Origin: Bacteroidales bacterium
Lineage (GTDB): Bacteria > Bacteroidota > Bacteroidia > Bacteroidales > UBA4417
Direction of reading: 5' to 3'
Length of the DNA: 58,036 nucleotides
Assembly (NCBI GenBank): GCA_030654075.1
Contig: JAURYB010000157.1
Span: forward strand, 1-58,036
Shown here: positions 42,558 through 51,744 of the stretch, piece after piece
Numbering within the stretch: the first letter of the stretch is position 1
Layout: each line of letters opens with the position of its first letter
Notes under the pieces: model-generated
Databases searched by the model: none
Seen by the model: only the letters and a program-made list of their open reading frames with translations
What the model was told of the DNA's origin: nothing
Position numbers and translations under genes: made by a program

Positions 42558-42565
42558 TAAATTTG
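42558..42565 (+). promoter_or_regulatory. -7 promoter box of the T9SS protein gene
   Basis: TAAATTTG matches TAnnTTTG, 16 bp before the ATG at 42582, leaving a very short leader. Confidence 0.45.
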
Positions 42566-42581
42566 CTCCAAATCTTTTTTT

Positions 42582-44126
42582 ATGAAAAAAGTTATTCAAT
42601 TTTCATGTATCGGATTCTTTGTATTCTTCTGCTTCACTTCAACAATTTCCATTGCCCAAAATTACGAAGCGATTAAAACAGACGCAAGTTATTATTTCTA
42701 TGACTCTGTAAAACAGGATATTATTGTGGCGAGAATAGATTCAGTAACTGAGGATGTAGAACAAACGCGGTATTTTGGTATGAGGCAAATCCGGCAAACC
42801 GATTATAGCTGCTATATACCTGATGGCCATTCCTGGCTGGGTTATGTAATTACAGAAAATCCTGAAAGCATATTCCGATTTATCGTTTATCCATTTTCAC
42901 CTCCTGATTCGGCTGATGTTTTTACCATTCTGAGTAAATCGAAAATCGGACAATCCTGGCGTTTTTATAACTATCATTTTTTCAGCAATTTTGGTACTCA
43001 ATATATTGAAGCAAAGGTTACACAAATAAGTCTCTCGAACTTTCTGGGGCTTTCGGATTCAGTAAAAACCATTACTCTACAACAAAAAAATGCATCAGGA
43101 GAAAATGTAAGTAACCCGATAAATGGACAAAAAATTCTCTTAAGCCAGAACTATGGATTGATCCGTTTGCCAAAATTTGATGAGTTCAAAGAAAACCTTA
43201 GGTTTCTTGACCTTTGCGGTAAGACAAATCCCTCAAATGGAATTACCAATCTCACATTCGAAGAAATATTTGATTTTCAGACTGGAGATGAATTTCATAT
43301 TGCTTATGATGATGAAACGTATGAAGCCACATTTCCTAATGAAAATGGGTATATAATCCAGCGTGTTCTTGAAAGAATTAATGGGAGTAACAGCGATACT
43401 GTAAGTTACAAGATAGAAGAATGCAAAACTTCAACACAGAACATCGGTATAAACCAGCAAATCATAACTAATATTGCAGATACAATAGATTTTACATACA
43501 TTAAAGCCCAATACCCGGATTTTATATGTGACCCAAATGAACCTCAGATATCAACATCTTCAGCAGCGGAACTTAATGAAAATTTAATGGGACTATCAGC
43601 AACGCCTGTATTGGAACATGATGAAATTCCATGGAAACAGATCAATGCAGATTGGCCTTTGTGGAGTGATGAATTTCAACACTGCTGGAATTATCCCATG
43701 ATTGAATATTCCGATTTTTCCGTTTATTATTTTAAAGGTCTAGGTGGTCCTTTTCATTATGAAAAAAGCAATCCGAGCTTCAATTACAGAAAATTGGTTT
43801 ATTACAAAAAAGGCTCCGAATCCTGGGGTACGCCGTTTAACTGCGAAACACTGTTGCATGTAAGCCTTCCTAAAAGTATCGAAAAACAAAATGTAAACAT
43901 TTACCCAAATCCAACTTCCGGCAAAATTACTATTGAGCTTCCAGCAGATGTTTCAACTCCGTGTAAATTGGGAATAGTTGATATAGCAGGCAGGTTGACA
44001 GATGAATTCGCAATTAACTTTCAAACACAAACGATTGATCTTTCAAATTTACCTTGCGGATTATATTCCTACAAACTAACGGTAGCCAAAGGCGAAGTTT
44101 TCAGAGGAATAATCATTCGGCAATAG
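42582..44126 (+). CDS. T9SS-secreted protein of unknown function
   Basis: A 514-residue protein with a signal peptide (MKKVIQFSCIGFFVFFCFTS, cleaved near SIAQ) and a type A T9SS C-terminal sorting domain (NVNIYPNPTSGKITIELP, then IDLSNLPCGLYSYKLTVAKG). The roughly 400 residues between contain no domain I recognise; they are beta-rich with repeated YIDSVT/DTI-type strands and several cysteines. It should be carried across the outer membrane and attached to the cell surface or released. It ends 15 bp before xerD, whose promoter overlaps its stop. Confidence 0.85.
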   Translation: MKKVIQFSCIGFFVFFCFTSTISIAQNYEAIKTDASYYFYDSVKQDIIVARIDSVTEDVEQTRYFGMRQIRQTDYSCYIPDGHSWLGYVITENPESIFRFIVYPFSPPDSADVFTILSKSKIGQSWRFYNYHFFSNFGTQYIEAKVTQISLSNFLGLSDSVKTITLQQKNASGENVSNPINGQKILLSQNYGLIRLPKFDEFKENLRFLDLCGKTNPSNGITNLTFEEIFDFQTGDEFHIAYDDETYEATFPNENGYIIQRVLERINGSNSDTVSYKIEECKTSTQNIGINQQIITNIADTIDFTYIKAQYPDFICDPNEPQISTSSAAELNENLMGLSATPVLEHDEIPWKQINADWPLWSDEFQHCWNYPMIEYSDFSVYYFKGLGGPFHYEKSNPSFNYRKLVYYKKGSESWGTPFNCETLLHVSLPKSIEKQNVNIYPNPTSGKITIELPADVSTPCKLGIVDIAGRLTDEFAINFQTQTIDLSNLPCGLYSYKLTVAKGEVFRGIIIRQ

Positions 44127-44128
44127 CC

Positions 44129-44136
44129 TATCTTTG
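44129..44136 (+). promoter_or_regulatory. -7 promoter box of xerD
   Basis: TATCTTTG matches TAnnTTTG and ends only 5 bp before the xerD ATG, so the mRNA would be leaderless or nearly so. Confidence 0.4.
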
Positions 44137-44141
44137 CAAGT

Positions 44142-45053
44142 ATGATATGGGAATCGTACCGTCGTGGATTTGATGCTTTCCTGAGGCTCGAAAAGTCGCT
44201 TTCGCAGCATTCCGTAGATGCGTACAAGCATGACGTAGAAAAACTTACAGCTTTCCTGGAAGAGAATAGCATTGCTGTTCAGCCTAACGAAATTACGCTG
44301 ATTCACCTGCAGGATTTTCTGAAATGGCTTAACCATACTTCGCTGAATGCGCGTTCGCAAATGCGCATTATTTCAGGAATCAGGGCTTTTTACAAATACC
44401 TGTTGCTCGAAAACCTGATCAGCGACGATCCTACCCTGCTGCTCGATATGCCCCGAACCGGCAGAAAACTTCCTGAATTCCTGACCATAGCTGAAATTGA
44501 ACGGCTTATTGGGGCCATAGATTTATCTAAACCTGAAGGGGAACGCAACAAGGCAATGATTGAAACCCTTTATGGCTGTGGTTTGCGTGTATCGGAACTG
44601 GTTAATTTAAAAATCAGTTGCATTTATTTTAATGAAGGCTTTATGCGGATCACCGGCAAAGGCGACAAAGAGCGCCTGGTTCCCTTCAGTGGCAAAGCAT
44701 TAAAGCAGATTAATCTGTACCTCCACGAAATTCGGAGTCATATTACAATTAAGAAAGGAAATGAGGATTTTCTCTTCCTGAACAGGCGCGGAGCAAAACT
44801 TTCGCGTGAAATGATTTTTATGATCATAAAAGAACTTGCGCTGATTGCAAGCATACAAAAAACTATAGGGCCACATACTTTGCGACACTCATTTGCCACT
44901 CACCTGGTTGAAGGAGGCGCCGATCTACGCGCGGTGCAGGAAATGCTGGGCCATGCAAGTATCACAACCACTGAGATTTATACACATCTCGACAGAGCAT
45001 ACCTGAGAGAGAATATCCTGGATCATCATCCGTTGTATAAGAAAAAAGATTAA
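44142..45053 (+). CDS. xerD: site-specific tyrosine recombinase XerD
   Basis: A 303-residue tyrosine recombinase of the XerC/D size class. The N-terminal SAM-like core-binding domain (residues 1 to about 85) is followed by the catalytic set: R in YGCGLRVSEL, K in ITGKGDKERLVP, H and R in HTLRHSFATH, H in LGHASITTTE and the nucleophile Tyr in EIYTHLDRAYL. XerD resolves chromosome dimers at dif with FtsK. Bacteroidetes often rely on one XerD-like enzyme; the absence of nearby integrase-type att repeats or phage genes argues against a mobile-element integrase. Confidence 0.9.
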   Translation: MIWESYRRGFDAFLRLEKSLSQHSVDAYKHDVEKLTAFLEENSIAVQPNEITLIHLQDFLKWLNHTSLNARSQMRIISGIRAFYKYLLLENLISDDPTLLLDMPRTGRKLPEFLTIAEIERLIGAIDLSKPEGERNKAMIETLYGCGLRVSELVNLKISCIYFNEGFMRITGKGDKERLVPFSGKALKQINLYLHEIRSHITIKKGNEDFLFLNRRGAKLSREMIFMIIKELALIASIQKTIGPHTLRHSFATHLVEGGADLRAVQEMLGHASITTTEIYTHLDRAYLRENILDHHPLYKKKD

Positions 45054-45175
45054 AGGTTAATGGTTAATAGAAAATGGTAAAGAAGAAAAGCCATTTGCCT
45101 ATTTTCTATTTCCTATTTCCTATTTTCCTATTTTCCTATTTTCTATTTTTCTATTTCCTATTTCCATTCACAAAC
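45054..45175. repeat. simple A/T repeats (TATTTTC family)
   Basis: After xerD come a TTAATGG repeat and then about ten copies of CTATTT(T)C variants (about 45099-45165). The same motif types occur at 7305-7358 and 41809-41908. Confidence 0.85.
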
Positions 45176-45222
45176 CACGGACATGAAAGATTAATTGCAA
45201 TCAAATCTCACCTAAACAGAGG

Positions 45223-45651
45223 CTAACGATTACTCCAGCTAACCAGCGTTAATTCCTGGTCGGCAAAATAGAAATCAACCTGGGCATCTTCAAAGGTAAC
45301 ACGATGTTCACCCCAGGTTTCGTCATCTTCATCCACATCTTTATACCCGTTTTTGTTCATAAGTGCCACTACATTGTCCCTGGTAATATTAAAAATCCTG
45401 GCATTGAACAATACAGTTTCAAGATTCTCCGATTCAATGGTGCTCAGGTCAGGCTCGCCATTGGCTGCATCGAAGAAGAAATTCAAACCGTCATCCGGAT
45501 AATTCCAAACGATACTTTCAACATTGCCATCTACGGCATTTTCAAGTTCTTCAACATCTTCAGGTTCACCGTAAACAGCCCTGACAACTTCGGGAGTACA
45601 TCCGAAATGGATATCGCCCAATCCTTCTTTTAGTACTATTTGAATATCCAT
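45223..45651 (-). CDS. hypothetical acidic cytosolic protein
   Basis: A 142-residue, strongly acidic protein without signal peptide or membrane helix. It reads LGDIHFGCTPEVVRAVYGEPED near the N-terminus, a pattern of a short strand plus helix seen in small BamE-like or SMI1-like folds (GMTxxEVxxxLGxP), then DGLNFFFDAANGE and ARIFNITRDNVVALMNKNGY. I do not recognise a family. It is monocistronic. Confidence 0.7.
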   Translation of the reverse strand: MDIQIVLKEGLGDIHFGCTPEVVRAVYGEPEDVEELENAVDGNVESIVWNYPDDGLNFFFDAANGEPDLSTIESENLETVLFNARIFNITRDNVVALMNKNGYKDVDEDDETWGEHRVTFEDAQVDFYFADQELTLVSWSNR

Positions 45652-46147
45652 TTTTATACCTTTCTGATTAATTATTAATTATTTGTCACTTTATTAATTA
45701 CAAAATCACACCTAGCAATCTAACTAGAATACTGATTATGGATTTAAACATTTCCATTCAAAATCACTCGAAAGAAGTGCCTGTTTCAAAGGAGAATAAG
45801 TTGCAAATGTGCTTAAAATTAGTTTGCCTAAAGACCCTGGAAGAAATTTCCTTAAAAAACGCTGATTCCCTTTTGAAAAAGTTAGTATGAAATGAAGTTT
45901 CCATTTAAGTACTGCTTTATAAACAGAGAATTTTACTTCTTCTGTCGACATCATATGATTTTCGTCACATGAAGTTTAGCCCTTCATCTAACTATCTGTC
46001 AAAAATCCCGAAAACAAGTGATTTCTCAATTCCGGATAAAGCTTTTGCACTTTGAATTACTTTATCCTTCATTGATCTATTATAATACAATAATACATAA
46101 ATTTTGACTCAGAAGCAAACTAAAAATGAATTTGCCTCATTAAATTG
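45652..46147. other. intergenic region, no gene supported
   Basis: A 72-codon minus-strand frame (45736-45954) is present but lacks a recognisable family and promoter. Nothing else is visible before the aminotransferase promoter. Confidence 0.4.
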
Positions 46148-46155
46148 TACTTTTG
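46148..46155 (+). promoter_or_regulatory. -7 promoter box of the aminotransferase
   Basis: TACTTTTG matches TAnnTTTG, 21 bp before the ATG at 46177. Confidence 0.45.
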
Positions 46156-46176
46156 ACGTGTAAAATCTGAGTACAA

Positions 46177-47364
46177 ATGCTGACTAACCGACAACTTTTT
46201 TTAAATAACCTGGCTCAAACCAGCGATTCTCCTCTGGCGCTTGAAATTACGAAAGCCGAAGGAGTATATCTTTTTGATATTTCAGGGAAAAAATATATGG
46301 ACCTGATTTCCGGAATTTCTGTAAGCAATACCGGCCACAGGCATCCAGCTATAGTTAAAGCCATTAAGGATCAGGTAGATAACTACCTGCACCTGATGGT
46401 TTACGGAGAATATATTCAATCACCACAGGTAAAACTTGCCGGAGCATTAGCCGCACTACTACCTGAAAGACTAAACAACTGTTACTTTGTAAACTCAGGC
46501 AGCGAAGCTGTTGAAGGTGCACTCAAACTTGCTAAACGTTTTACAGGAAGAAGTAAAATTATTTGCTTCAAGCAAGCTTATCACGGCAGCACGCAAGGCG
46601 CATTGAGTGTTATAGGAGATGAAAGTTACCAAACACCTTTCGGCCCGCTATTACCCGGGATTACGCACATTGAATTCAATTCAACTGATGCGTTACTGTC
46701 AATAACTGAAGAAACCGCCTGCGTTATCATAGAACCAGTTCAGGGCGAAGCCGGAATTATAGTGGGAAAACCTGGGTTTATAACGGCATTAAGAAATAGA
46801 TGTAATGAAACAGGCACTTTGTTGATTTTCGATGAAATTCAGACAGGAATGGGCCGTACCGGAACCATGTTTGCATTTGAGAAATACAATATAATACCGG
46901 ATATACTTTTGCTGGCCAAAGGATTAGGCGGAGGAATGCCGTTAGGAGCCTTTATTTCCTCACACGAAATTATGCAAACGCTTACTTTCAACCCGGTTTT
47001 GGGTCATATTACCACATTCGGTGGTCACCCGGTTAGTTGCGCGGCTGCTTTGGCCAATATTGATGTTATTATAAATGAAAAACTAGTTGAAAACATTGAG
47101 TCTAAACGTAAACTGATCATACAGCTTCTTAGTAAAAGTAAGGCTATCAGCCAGATAAGGTCAGCAGGATTGATGATTGCCCTGCAACTTGATAATTACG
47201 CCCATGTAAAACGGGTTATTGACCGCTGTATCGAAAATGGCGTAATCCTGGATTGGTTTCTGTTCAATGATTCTTCGATACGTATTGCTCCGCCACTAAC
47301 TATTTCTAATGAACAGATTCATGAAGCCTGCCGTGTAATTCTTGAAGCACTTACAGAAGATTAG
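46177..47364 (+). CDS. class III aminotransferase (acetylornithine-like)
   Basis: A 395-residue fold-type I PLP aminotransferase. The cofactor motif is FVNSGSEAVEGALKLAKRFTG (about residue 105), the Asp/Gln motif is LIFDEIQTGMGRTG, and the Schiff-base Lys lies in LLLAKGLGGGMPLGAF (about residue 248). The sequence sits in the acetylornithine/ornithine/4-aminobutyrate aminotransferase group, but no arg genes are adjacent, so the amino donor is uncertain. It has its own promoter and is followed 66 bp later by aat with another. Confidence 0.92.
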   Translation: MLTNRQLFLNNLAQTSDSPLALEITKAEGVYLFDISGKKYMDLISGISVSNTGHRHPAIVKAIKDQVDNYLHLMVYGEYIQSPQVKLAGALAALLPERLNNCYFVNSGSEAVEGALKLAKRFTGRSKIICFKQAYHGSTQGALSVIGDESYQTPFGPLLPGITHIEFNSTDALLSITEETACVIIEPVQGEAGIIVGKPGFITALRNRCNETGTLLIFDEIQTGMGRTGTMFAFEKYNIIPDILLLAKGLGGGMPLGAFISSHEIMQTLTFNPVLGHITTFGGHPVSCAAALANIDVIINEKLVENIESKRKLIIQLLSKSKAISQIRSAGLMIALQLDNYAHVKRVIDRCIENGVILDWFLFNDSSIRIAPPLTISNEQIHEACRVILEALTED

Positions 47365-47405
47365 ATTAACACTAATTACTTTTGGAAAAAGATCAGTAAC
47401 TGAAT

Positions 47406-47413
47406 TATATTTG
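47406..47413 (+). promoter_or_regulatory. -7 promoter box of aat
   Basis: TATATTTG matches TAnnTTTG, 17 bp before the aat ATG at 47431. Confidence 0.45.
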
Positions 47414-47430
47414 CATCTTTAATTACCAAC

Positions 47431-48117
47431 ATGCCAGTTGAAATTTCGCACCGTAAACTTGAATTCCCTGACCTTGAAGAAGCGGATGAATCCGGGTTGT
47501 TAGCTGTAGGAGGTGATTTGAGCCTTGAACGCCTGAAACTAGCCTACTCGAAAGGTATTTTCCCCTGGTACGAAAAAGGAATGCCCATTTTATGGTGGTC
47601 ACCTGATCCCCGAATGGTACTTTTCCCGGATAAAATGATTATTTCGCATAGTTTAAAGCAGATCATCAAAAAACAGCATTTTACAGTAACTATTGATACA
47701 GCATTCGAAAAAGTGATTAAAAATTGTGCTCAAACCCCGCGTAAAGGCGAAAACGGCACATGGATTACCCGGGAGATGAAAAATGCGTATATCGACCTTC
47801 ACAAGGCTGGTTTCGCTCATTCGGCCGAAGCCTGGCTGGATGGAAAGCTGGTTGGAGGATTGTATGGTGTTGCAATCGGCAAAGCCTATTTTGGAGAATC
47901 AATGTTCCACCATGTGACCAATGCTTCAAAAGTTGCGTTTTTCCACCTGGTTGAGAAACTCAGTAGTTGGGATTTTAAAATCATCGACGCCCAGGTATAT
48001 ACTAACCACCTGGAAAGCCTGGGCGGTGAAATGATACCCAGAAGCCAGTATATTCAGATTCTGGAAAAAGCATTGCTAATTGAGGATGCTCCGGGATCCT
48101 GGGAAAGAAGGAATTAG
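47431..48117 (+). CDS. aat: leucyl/phenylalanyl-tRNA-protein transferase
   Basis: The 228-residue enzyme adds Leu or Phe to N-terminal Lys or Arg, marking proteins for ClpS-ClpAP (N-degron pathway). Diagnostic text: GLLAVGGDLSLERLKLAYSKG, GIFPWYEKGMPILWWSPDPR, TWITREMKNAYIDLHKAG and GGLYGVAIGKAYFGESMF. Length is normal. The neighbour deaminase gene is 125 bp downstream. Confidence 0.96.
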   Translation: MPVEISHRKLEFPDLEEADESGLLAVGGDLSLERLKLAYSKGIFPWYEKGMPILWWSPDPRMVLFPDKMIISHSLKQIIKKQHFTVTIDTAFEKVIKNCAQTPRKGENGTWITREMKNAYIDLHKAGFAHSAEAWLDGKLVGGLYGVAIGKAYFGESMFHHVTNASKVAFFHLVEKLSSWDFKIIDAQVYTNHLESLGGEMIPRSQYIQILEKALLIEDAPGSWERRN

Positions 48118-48242
48118 AGATTTAAAAAAAGAGTGGGCGATTGGGCGAGAGGCGATGGGGCGAAAATCAGATGATGATATCAGCTCCGTACTCCAAAAAT
48201 CAAATTAATTGCCAGCATTATAGTTTTAGATAACAATAACAT

Positions 48243-48722
48243 ATGGATTACAATACAAAAGAAGAATACATGCTTGAAGCCATAAAAAAGGCTGAAGAAA
48301 ATATCCGAACCGGTAAAGGCGGTCCTTTTGGTGCCGTGGTAGTGCGCGATGGGAAAATTATAGCTTCGGTGGGAAACCGTGTAACATCAACCAATGATCC
48401 AACAGCTCATGCCGAAGTGGTTGCCATTCGCGAAGCATGTAAAGAGCTTAATACATTTGACCTTTCGGGTTGCGAAATATATGCTAGCTGTGAGCCATGC
48501 CCCATGTGCCTTGGCGCTATTATGTGGGCCCGGATTGATAAGCTGTACTATGCGGCAGATAGGAACGATGCCTCACGCGCCGGATTTGATGATGAACTTT
48601 TTTATTCCGAACTGGCATTGCCTGCAGATAAACGAATGTTAGCACCTACGCAACTGCTTTGGGAAGAGGCGAATAAAGTCTTTGATAAATGGATTGAGGA
48701 AACAGATAAAATTCCGTATTAA
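48243..48722 (+). CDS. guaD: guanine deaminase (CDA fold)
   Basis: A 159-residue cytidine-deaminase-fold enzyme with zinc motifs HAE (THAEVVAIREA, about residue 56) and PCPMC (SCEPCPMCLGAIMWARI, about 84). Length and the tail DKWIEETDKIPY match Bacillus-type guanine deaminase (about 156 residues) rather than TadA (the anticodon-loop features are absent). It converts guanine to xanthine for purine catabolism. A nucleoside deaminase of broader range is the alternative. Monocistronic. Confidence 0.88.
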   Translation: MDYNTKEEYMLEAIKKAEENIRTGKGGPFGAVVVRDGKIIASVGNRVTSTNDPTAHAEVVAIREACKELNTFDLSGCEIYASCEPCPMCLGAIMWARIDKLYYAADRNDASRAGFDDELFYSELALPADKRMLAPTQLLWEEANKVFDKWIEETDKIPY

Positions 48723-48790
48723 ATGGGCATCAGCGTAAAATTTAGCCCCTTAAACCATTTCCAGTTTGGTGTACCAGCCTAAGAGTTTAC

Positions 48791-49381
48791 TTAAACTTTT
48801 ATATACCCCCAGTTTTCGCCACTCTTAATTCTTCTGATTTGCATTTCACTCACACCAAATTGTTTAGCGATCATTTTCAACCGTGTTGTTTGTTTTGGAT
48901 TGGCAAGTAGTTTCTTTATTAACATTACCCTGGTTACAGTCAACTTATGACCGTTAATGGCTGTAGCCGTTTCAGTCCGTTTTTTTCTGGCCTCAAGAAC
49001 CAGTGGGCTTTTCTGGCTGTGGACCAGCTTTTCAGCTTCAGTTGCCCATTTAAGGTTGCTGACATAATCGTTGTTACGGATATAATCTAAATGCAAAACA
49101 TGCATCTGATCGTCAGAAGTCTTAGGAAGAAAGTACTGAGCAACAAGTTTATAAATGAACAGATGCGAATTCAACATTTTCTTATCCCGATAAATCTTAA
49201 AGCGGAACACTTTATATCCTTCTGACGTTGTACCTTTCAGTAATCTCCCGTTTTTTATCTCATCAGAGAAACTCACCATTCTTCCATAATTAGAAACTGC
49301 ATAACGCAATTTTAAGGAATAATCAACTTCGATTTCTCTGAATTCTTCGCCAGGATAAATCCTGACCTTTTCGCTTTTCAT
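48791..49381 (-). CDS. NUMOD4/HNH-type DNA-binding protein
   Basis: A 196-residue protein with the NUMOD4 start (YAVSNYGRMVSFSDEIKNG RLLK pattern, about residues 27-50) and an HNH-like core VLHLDYIRNNDYVSNLKWAT (about residues 95-114), ending with a helix-turn-helix-like segment MIAKQFGVSEMQIRRIKSG. This order is typical of homing-endonuclease-derived proteins, but the HNH is incomplete (the expected second His/Asn partner region is weak). It is a solitary chromosomal gene with no intron or intein nearby, so a domesticated regulator is possible. Two -7-like boxes (49512-49519, 49520-49527, minus strand) lie upstream. Confidence 0.75.
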   Translation of the reverse strand: MKSEKVRIYPGEEFREIEVDYSLKLRYAVSNYGRMVSFSDEIKNGRLLKGTTSEGYKVFRFKIYRDKKMLNSHLFIYKLVAQYFLPKTSDDQMHVLHLDYIRNNDYVSNLKWATEAEKLVHSQKSPLVLEARKKRTETATAINGHKLTVTRVMLIKKLLANPKQTTRLKMIAKQFGVSEMQIRRIKSGENWGYIKV

Positions 49382-49683
49382 TTTTCAGGAATATTAGGGA
49401 TAGAAACATTGTATATTACCGTATTTATTTAGTTGGGCTAAACTGACGGCCAAAATCCCACAGATAACATCAATATGGAACCAGATGTACTTCATTTTTA
49501 GAGAAGCACTGCAAATATACAAAGTTATCTTAAAAATAAATGAAGAAAAACCTAAAACTGAAATAAATCAACAAATTTCAGGCTGGTTGTTTGAAGCAAA
49601 TTCATGAAAGAGGAACGTTTTTATACGAAAAGTGCTCTCTGGTGGCAAAACAACTCAGAAAAGAGTTATGAAACAAGAAACAA
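49382..49683. other. intergenic region with two overlapping -7 boxes
   Basis: The 302-bp gap holds TATATTTG (49512-49519) and TAACTTTG (49520-49527) on the minus strand as candidate promoters of the NUMOD4 gene. No gene is seen. Confidence 0.4.
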
Positions 49684-51624
49684 TCATGCTTCAACAAAGT
49701 ACATATCAATTTCGCCCTTATTTTTAGCCTTTACTTTTCCCCGGTATTCACAGGTAAACAAATCTTTTACCAATTCATAGGTAGAGCCCGAAATATTGAC
49801 TTTCCCTGGTGCCCCGCTTGACTCCATGCGACTGGCTACATTAACGGCATCACCCCAGATATCATAAGCAAATTTATTCTTTCCCACAACTCCGGCGATT
49901 ATCTTACCAGTGTTAATACCGATACGTAATTCCCAGTAATCCAAACCTTTAGCAATACGTTCGGCTTTTATTCGCTCCATATAAGCCTGTATTTCAATCC
50001 CGGCCATCACCGCATCAATCGGATTTGATGAATTCACCACAGGAATACCACCGGCGCACATATAGGAATCCCCTATTGTTTTGATTTTTTCAAGATTATA
50101 TTTATCGATAATCAGGTCAAATTCTAAAAAACACTGGTTTAATTCTTCAACCAGTTGTTCAGGTGAATGCTTTTCGGCAATAGACGTAAATCCTTTGAAA
50201 TCAGTGAAAAGAACTGATACCAGGTCGTATTGCTTTGGTGTTGCGCTTCCCTTTTCCTTAAGTTCTTCGGCAATTTCAAATGGCAGGATATTCAACAACA
50301 GTTTTTCCGATCTTTCCTTTTCATTTTCAATTATTTTTTTGGTTTTACGCACATACCTGTAGTTTTTATACAAGCCAAGTGCTAATAAAAGCAGCAGAAT
50401 TCCTGTGATGCTGGTTGCATTGCGGATAGTTTTCTGGCGCTGTAAGTCAAGTTCCTGAAGAGCCTTGTCTTTAGTAAGCAGATCAACTTCGCCCTGCTTC
50501 TTCTGAAGATCAAAATTTAATGTTACAACCTGATTCTTTTTATCCATTTCTGCATTGTACAAGGTATCTTTAATGGTGGAAAACAAGGTTTGATATTTAT
50601 ATGCATTCCTGTAATCCGATACTTTATTATACATTTCAGCCAGGCCTTCATAGGCTGTTTTCAACTCATAACTTGCGCCGATTTCCTTAGCAATATTCTG
50701 AGCTCTGATAAAAGTGGAGATGGAAGCAATATTGTCACCTTGCTGCCTGTAGGTTTCAGCCAAACCGAGCGAAGCCTGCGACATCTCGAGTTTCTTGTTT
50801 AACTTATTGGCCAGATTATATGCATCCTGCTGGTATTTGATTGCTTTTAAGAATTCCTTCCTTTGCGTATATACTCTTCCAATATTATAAAGAGCATAAG
50901 GGACATTCCCGTTTTCAGATTTGTTATATGCTTTCAGGGCTCTTTCAAAATAGACCAGTGCCGATTTATTATCGCCCCTTGCCAGGTAAATTTCGCCTAT
51001 ATTCACAGCAGAAGTGCCGATAGCCTCATTATTACCTAATTCTTCACTCAAAGGAAGTGCTTTAAGGTAATACTGCAATGCCCGTTCGTGAGTTGCTTTT
51101 TTATTAAAATAGACAGCTCCGATGTTTACCAGCACAGTAGCCGTACGGAGTTTATCCCCGATTTCTTCTGAAATCCCAAGAGCTTCAAGATAATACTCAA
51201 TAGCTTTTGCATCATCGCCCTCATTAAAATTAACAACACCAAGGTTACTAAGCATATTGGCTATACCTTTTTTATCCCCGATCGACCTGAAAATATTCAG
51301 AGATTGCTGCCAATAGGGTAATGCACCTATATAGTCGCCCTGAAAATAATAAACCCTTCCAATGCTTTTTAAAGCATAAGCCTGACCAGGCTTAAAACCG
51401 AGTTTGTCTGCCAATGCTTTGGCTTCGTTGGCATAGCGCAATGAATATTCCGGATTTGAACTTATCAAACTTCCTGACAAAGCGATAAGAGTATTAACTT
51501 TTACCGTATCCTCGCGGGCAGTTTTAAGGATAGCTAATAAACTTTCGGATTGTTCCGTTAGGGCAAAGCCTCCACTGCTTAATACTAATAATAGCATCAA
51601 AAGTAACAGTTTAAGCTTTTTCAT
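49684..51624 (-). CDS. TPR-repeat adenylate/guanylate cyclase
   Basis: A 646-residue protein: signal peptide (MKKLKLLLLMLLLVLSSGGFA), about eight TPRs (residues 50-360, for example GDYIGALPYWQQSLNIFRSIGD) in the periplasm, a helix near 400-422 (TSITGILLLLLALGLYKNYR), and a class III cyclase domain with D475 in LFTDFKGFTSIAEKHS and the second metal Asp in KTIGDSYMCAGGIP. The second signature FRIGINTGKIIAGVVG and AYDIWGDAVNVASRM are complete, so it should be catalytic. Ligand binding by the TPRs would set cAMP or cGMP output. It is monocistronic and the counterpart of a broken cyclase at 57126. Confidence 0.92.
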   Translation of the reverse strand: MKKLKLLLLMLLLVLSSGGFALTEQSESLLAILKTAREDTVKVNTLIALSGSLISSNPEYSLRYANEAKALADKLGFKPGQAYALKSIGRVYYFQGDYIGALPYWQQSLNIFRSIGDKKGIANMLSNLGVVNFNEGDDAKAIEYYLEALGISEEIGDKLRTATVLVNIGAVYFNKKATHERALQYYLKALPLSEELGNNEAIGTSAVNIGEIYLARGDNKSALVYFERALKAYNKSENGNVPYALYNIGRVYTQRKEFLKAIKYQQDAYNLANKLNKKLEMSQASLGLAETYRQQGDNIASISTFIRAQNIAKEIGASYELKTAYEGLAEMYNKVSDYRNAYKYQTLFSTIKDTLYNAEMDKKNQVVTLNFDLQKKQGEVDLLTKDKALQELDLQRQKTIRNATSITGILLLLLALGLYKNYRYVRKTKKIIENEKERSEKLLLNILPFEIAEELKEKGSATPKQYDLVSVLFTDFKGFTSIAEKHSPEQLVEELNQCFLEFDLIIDKYNLEKIKTIGDSYMCAGGIPVVNSSNPIDAVMAGIEIQAYMERIKAERIAKGLDYWELRIGINTGKIIAGVVGKNKFAYDIWGDAVNVASRMESSGAPGKVNISGSTYELVKDLFTCEYRGKVKAKNKGEIDMYFVEA

Positions 51625-51706
51625 ATTTAAGTTTCGTTATGATGATGCCGTACACACTTTCCTGTAACATTAAACCGGGAATAGTACAATTTTGTTTAAA
51701 TAAAAA

Positions 51707-51733
51707 GGAGAAGAATACAGTACATCCTTCTCC
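51707..51733 (-). terminator. terminator of the subtilase gene
   Basis: GGAGAAG (51707-51713) and CTTCTCC (51727-51733) pair with an inner AUGUACUGUAU and are followed on the minus strand by TTTTTATTT. It lies just past the stop of the 1630-residue protease. Confidence 0.85.
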
Positions 51734-51744
51734 AATTTATTATT

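Noticed and set aside
44142..45053. Prophage or integrative-element integrase
   Set aside because: XerD size and motifs, and no phage genes, tRNA-flanking att repeats or mobility genes nearby.
45736..45954. 72-codon minus-strand ORF
   Set aside because: No recognisable family, no promoter box, and composition like noncoding DNA.
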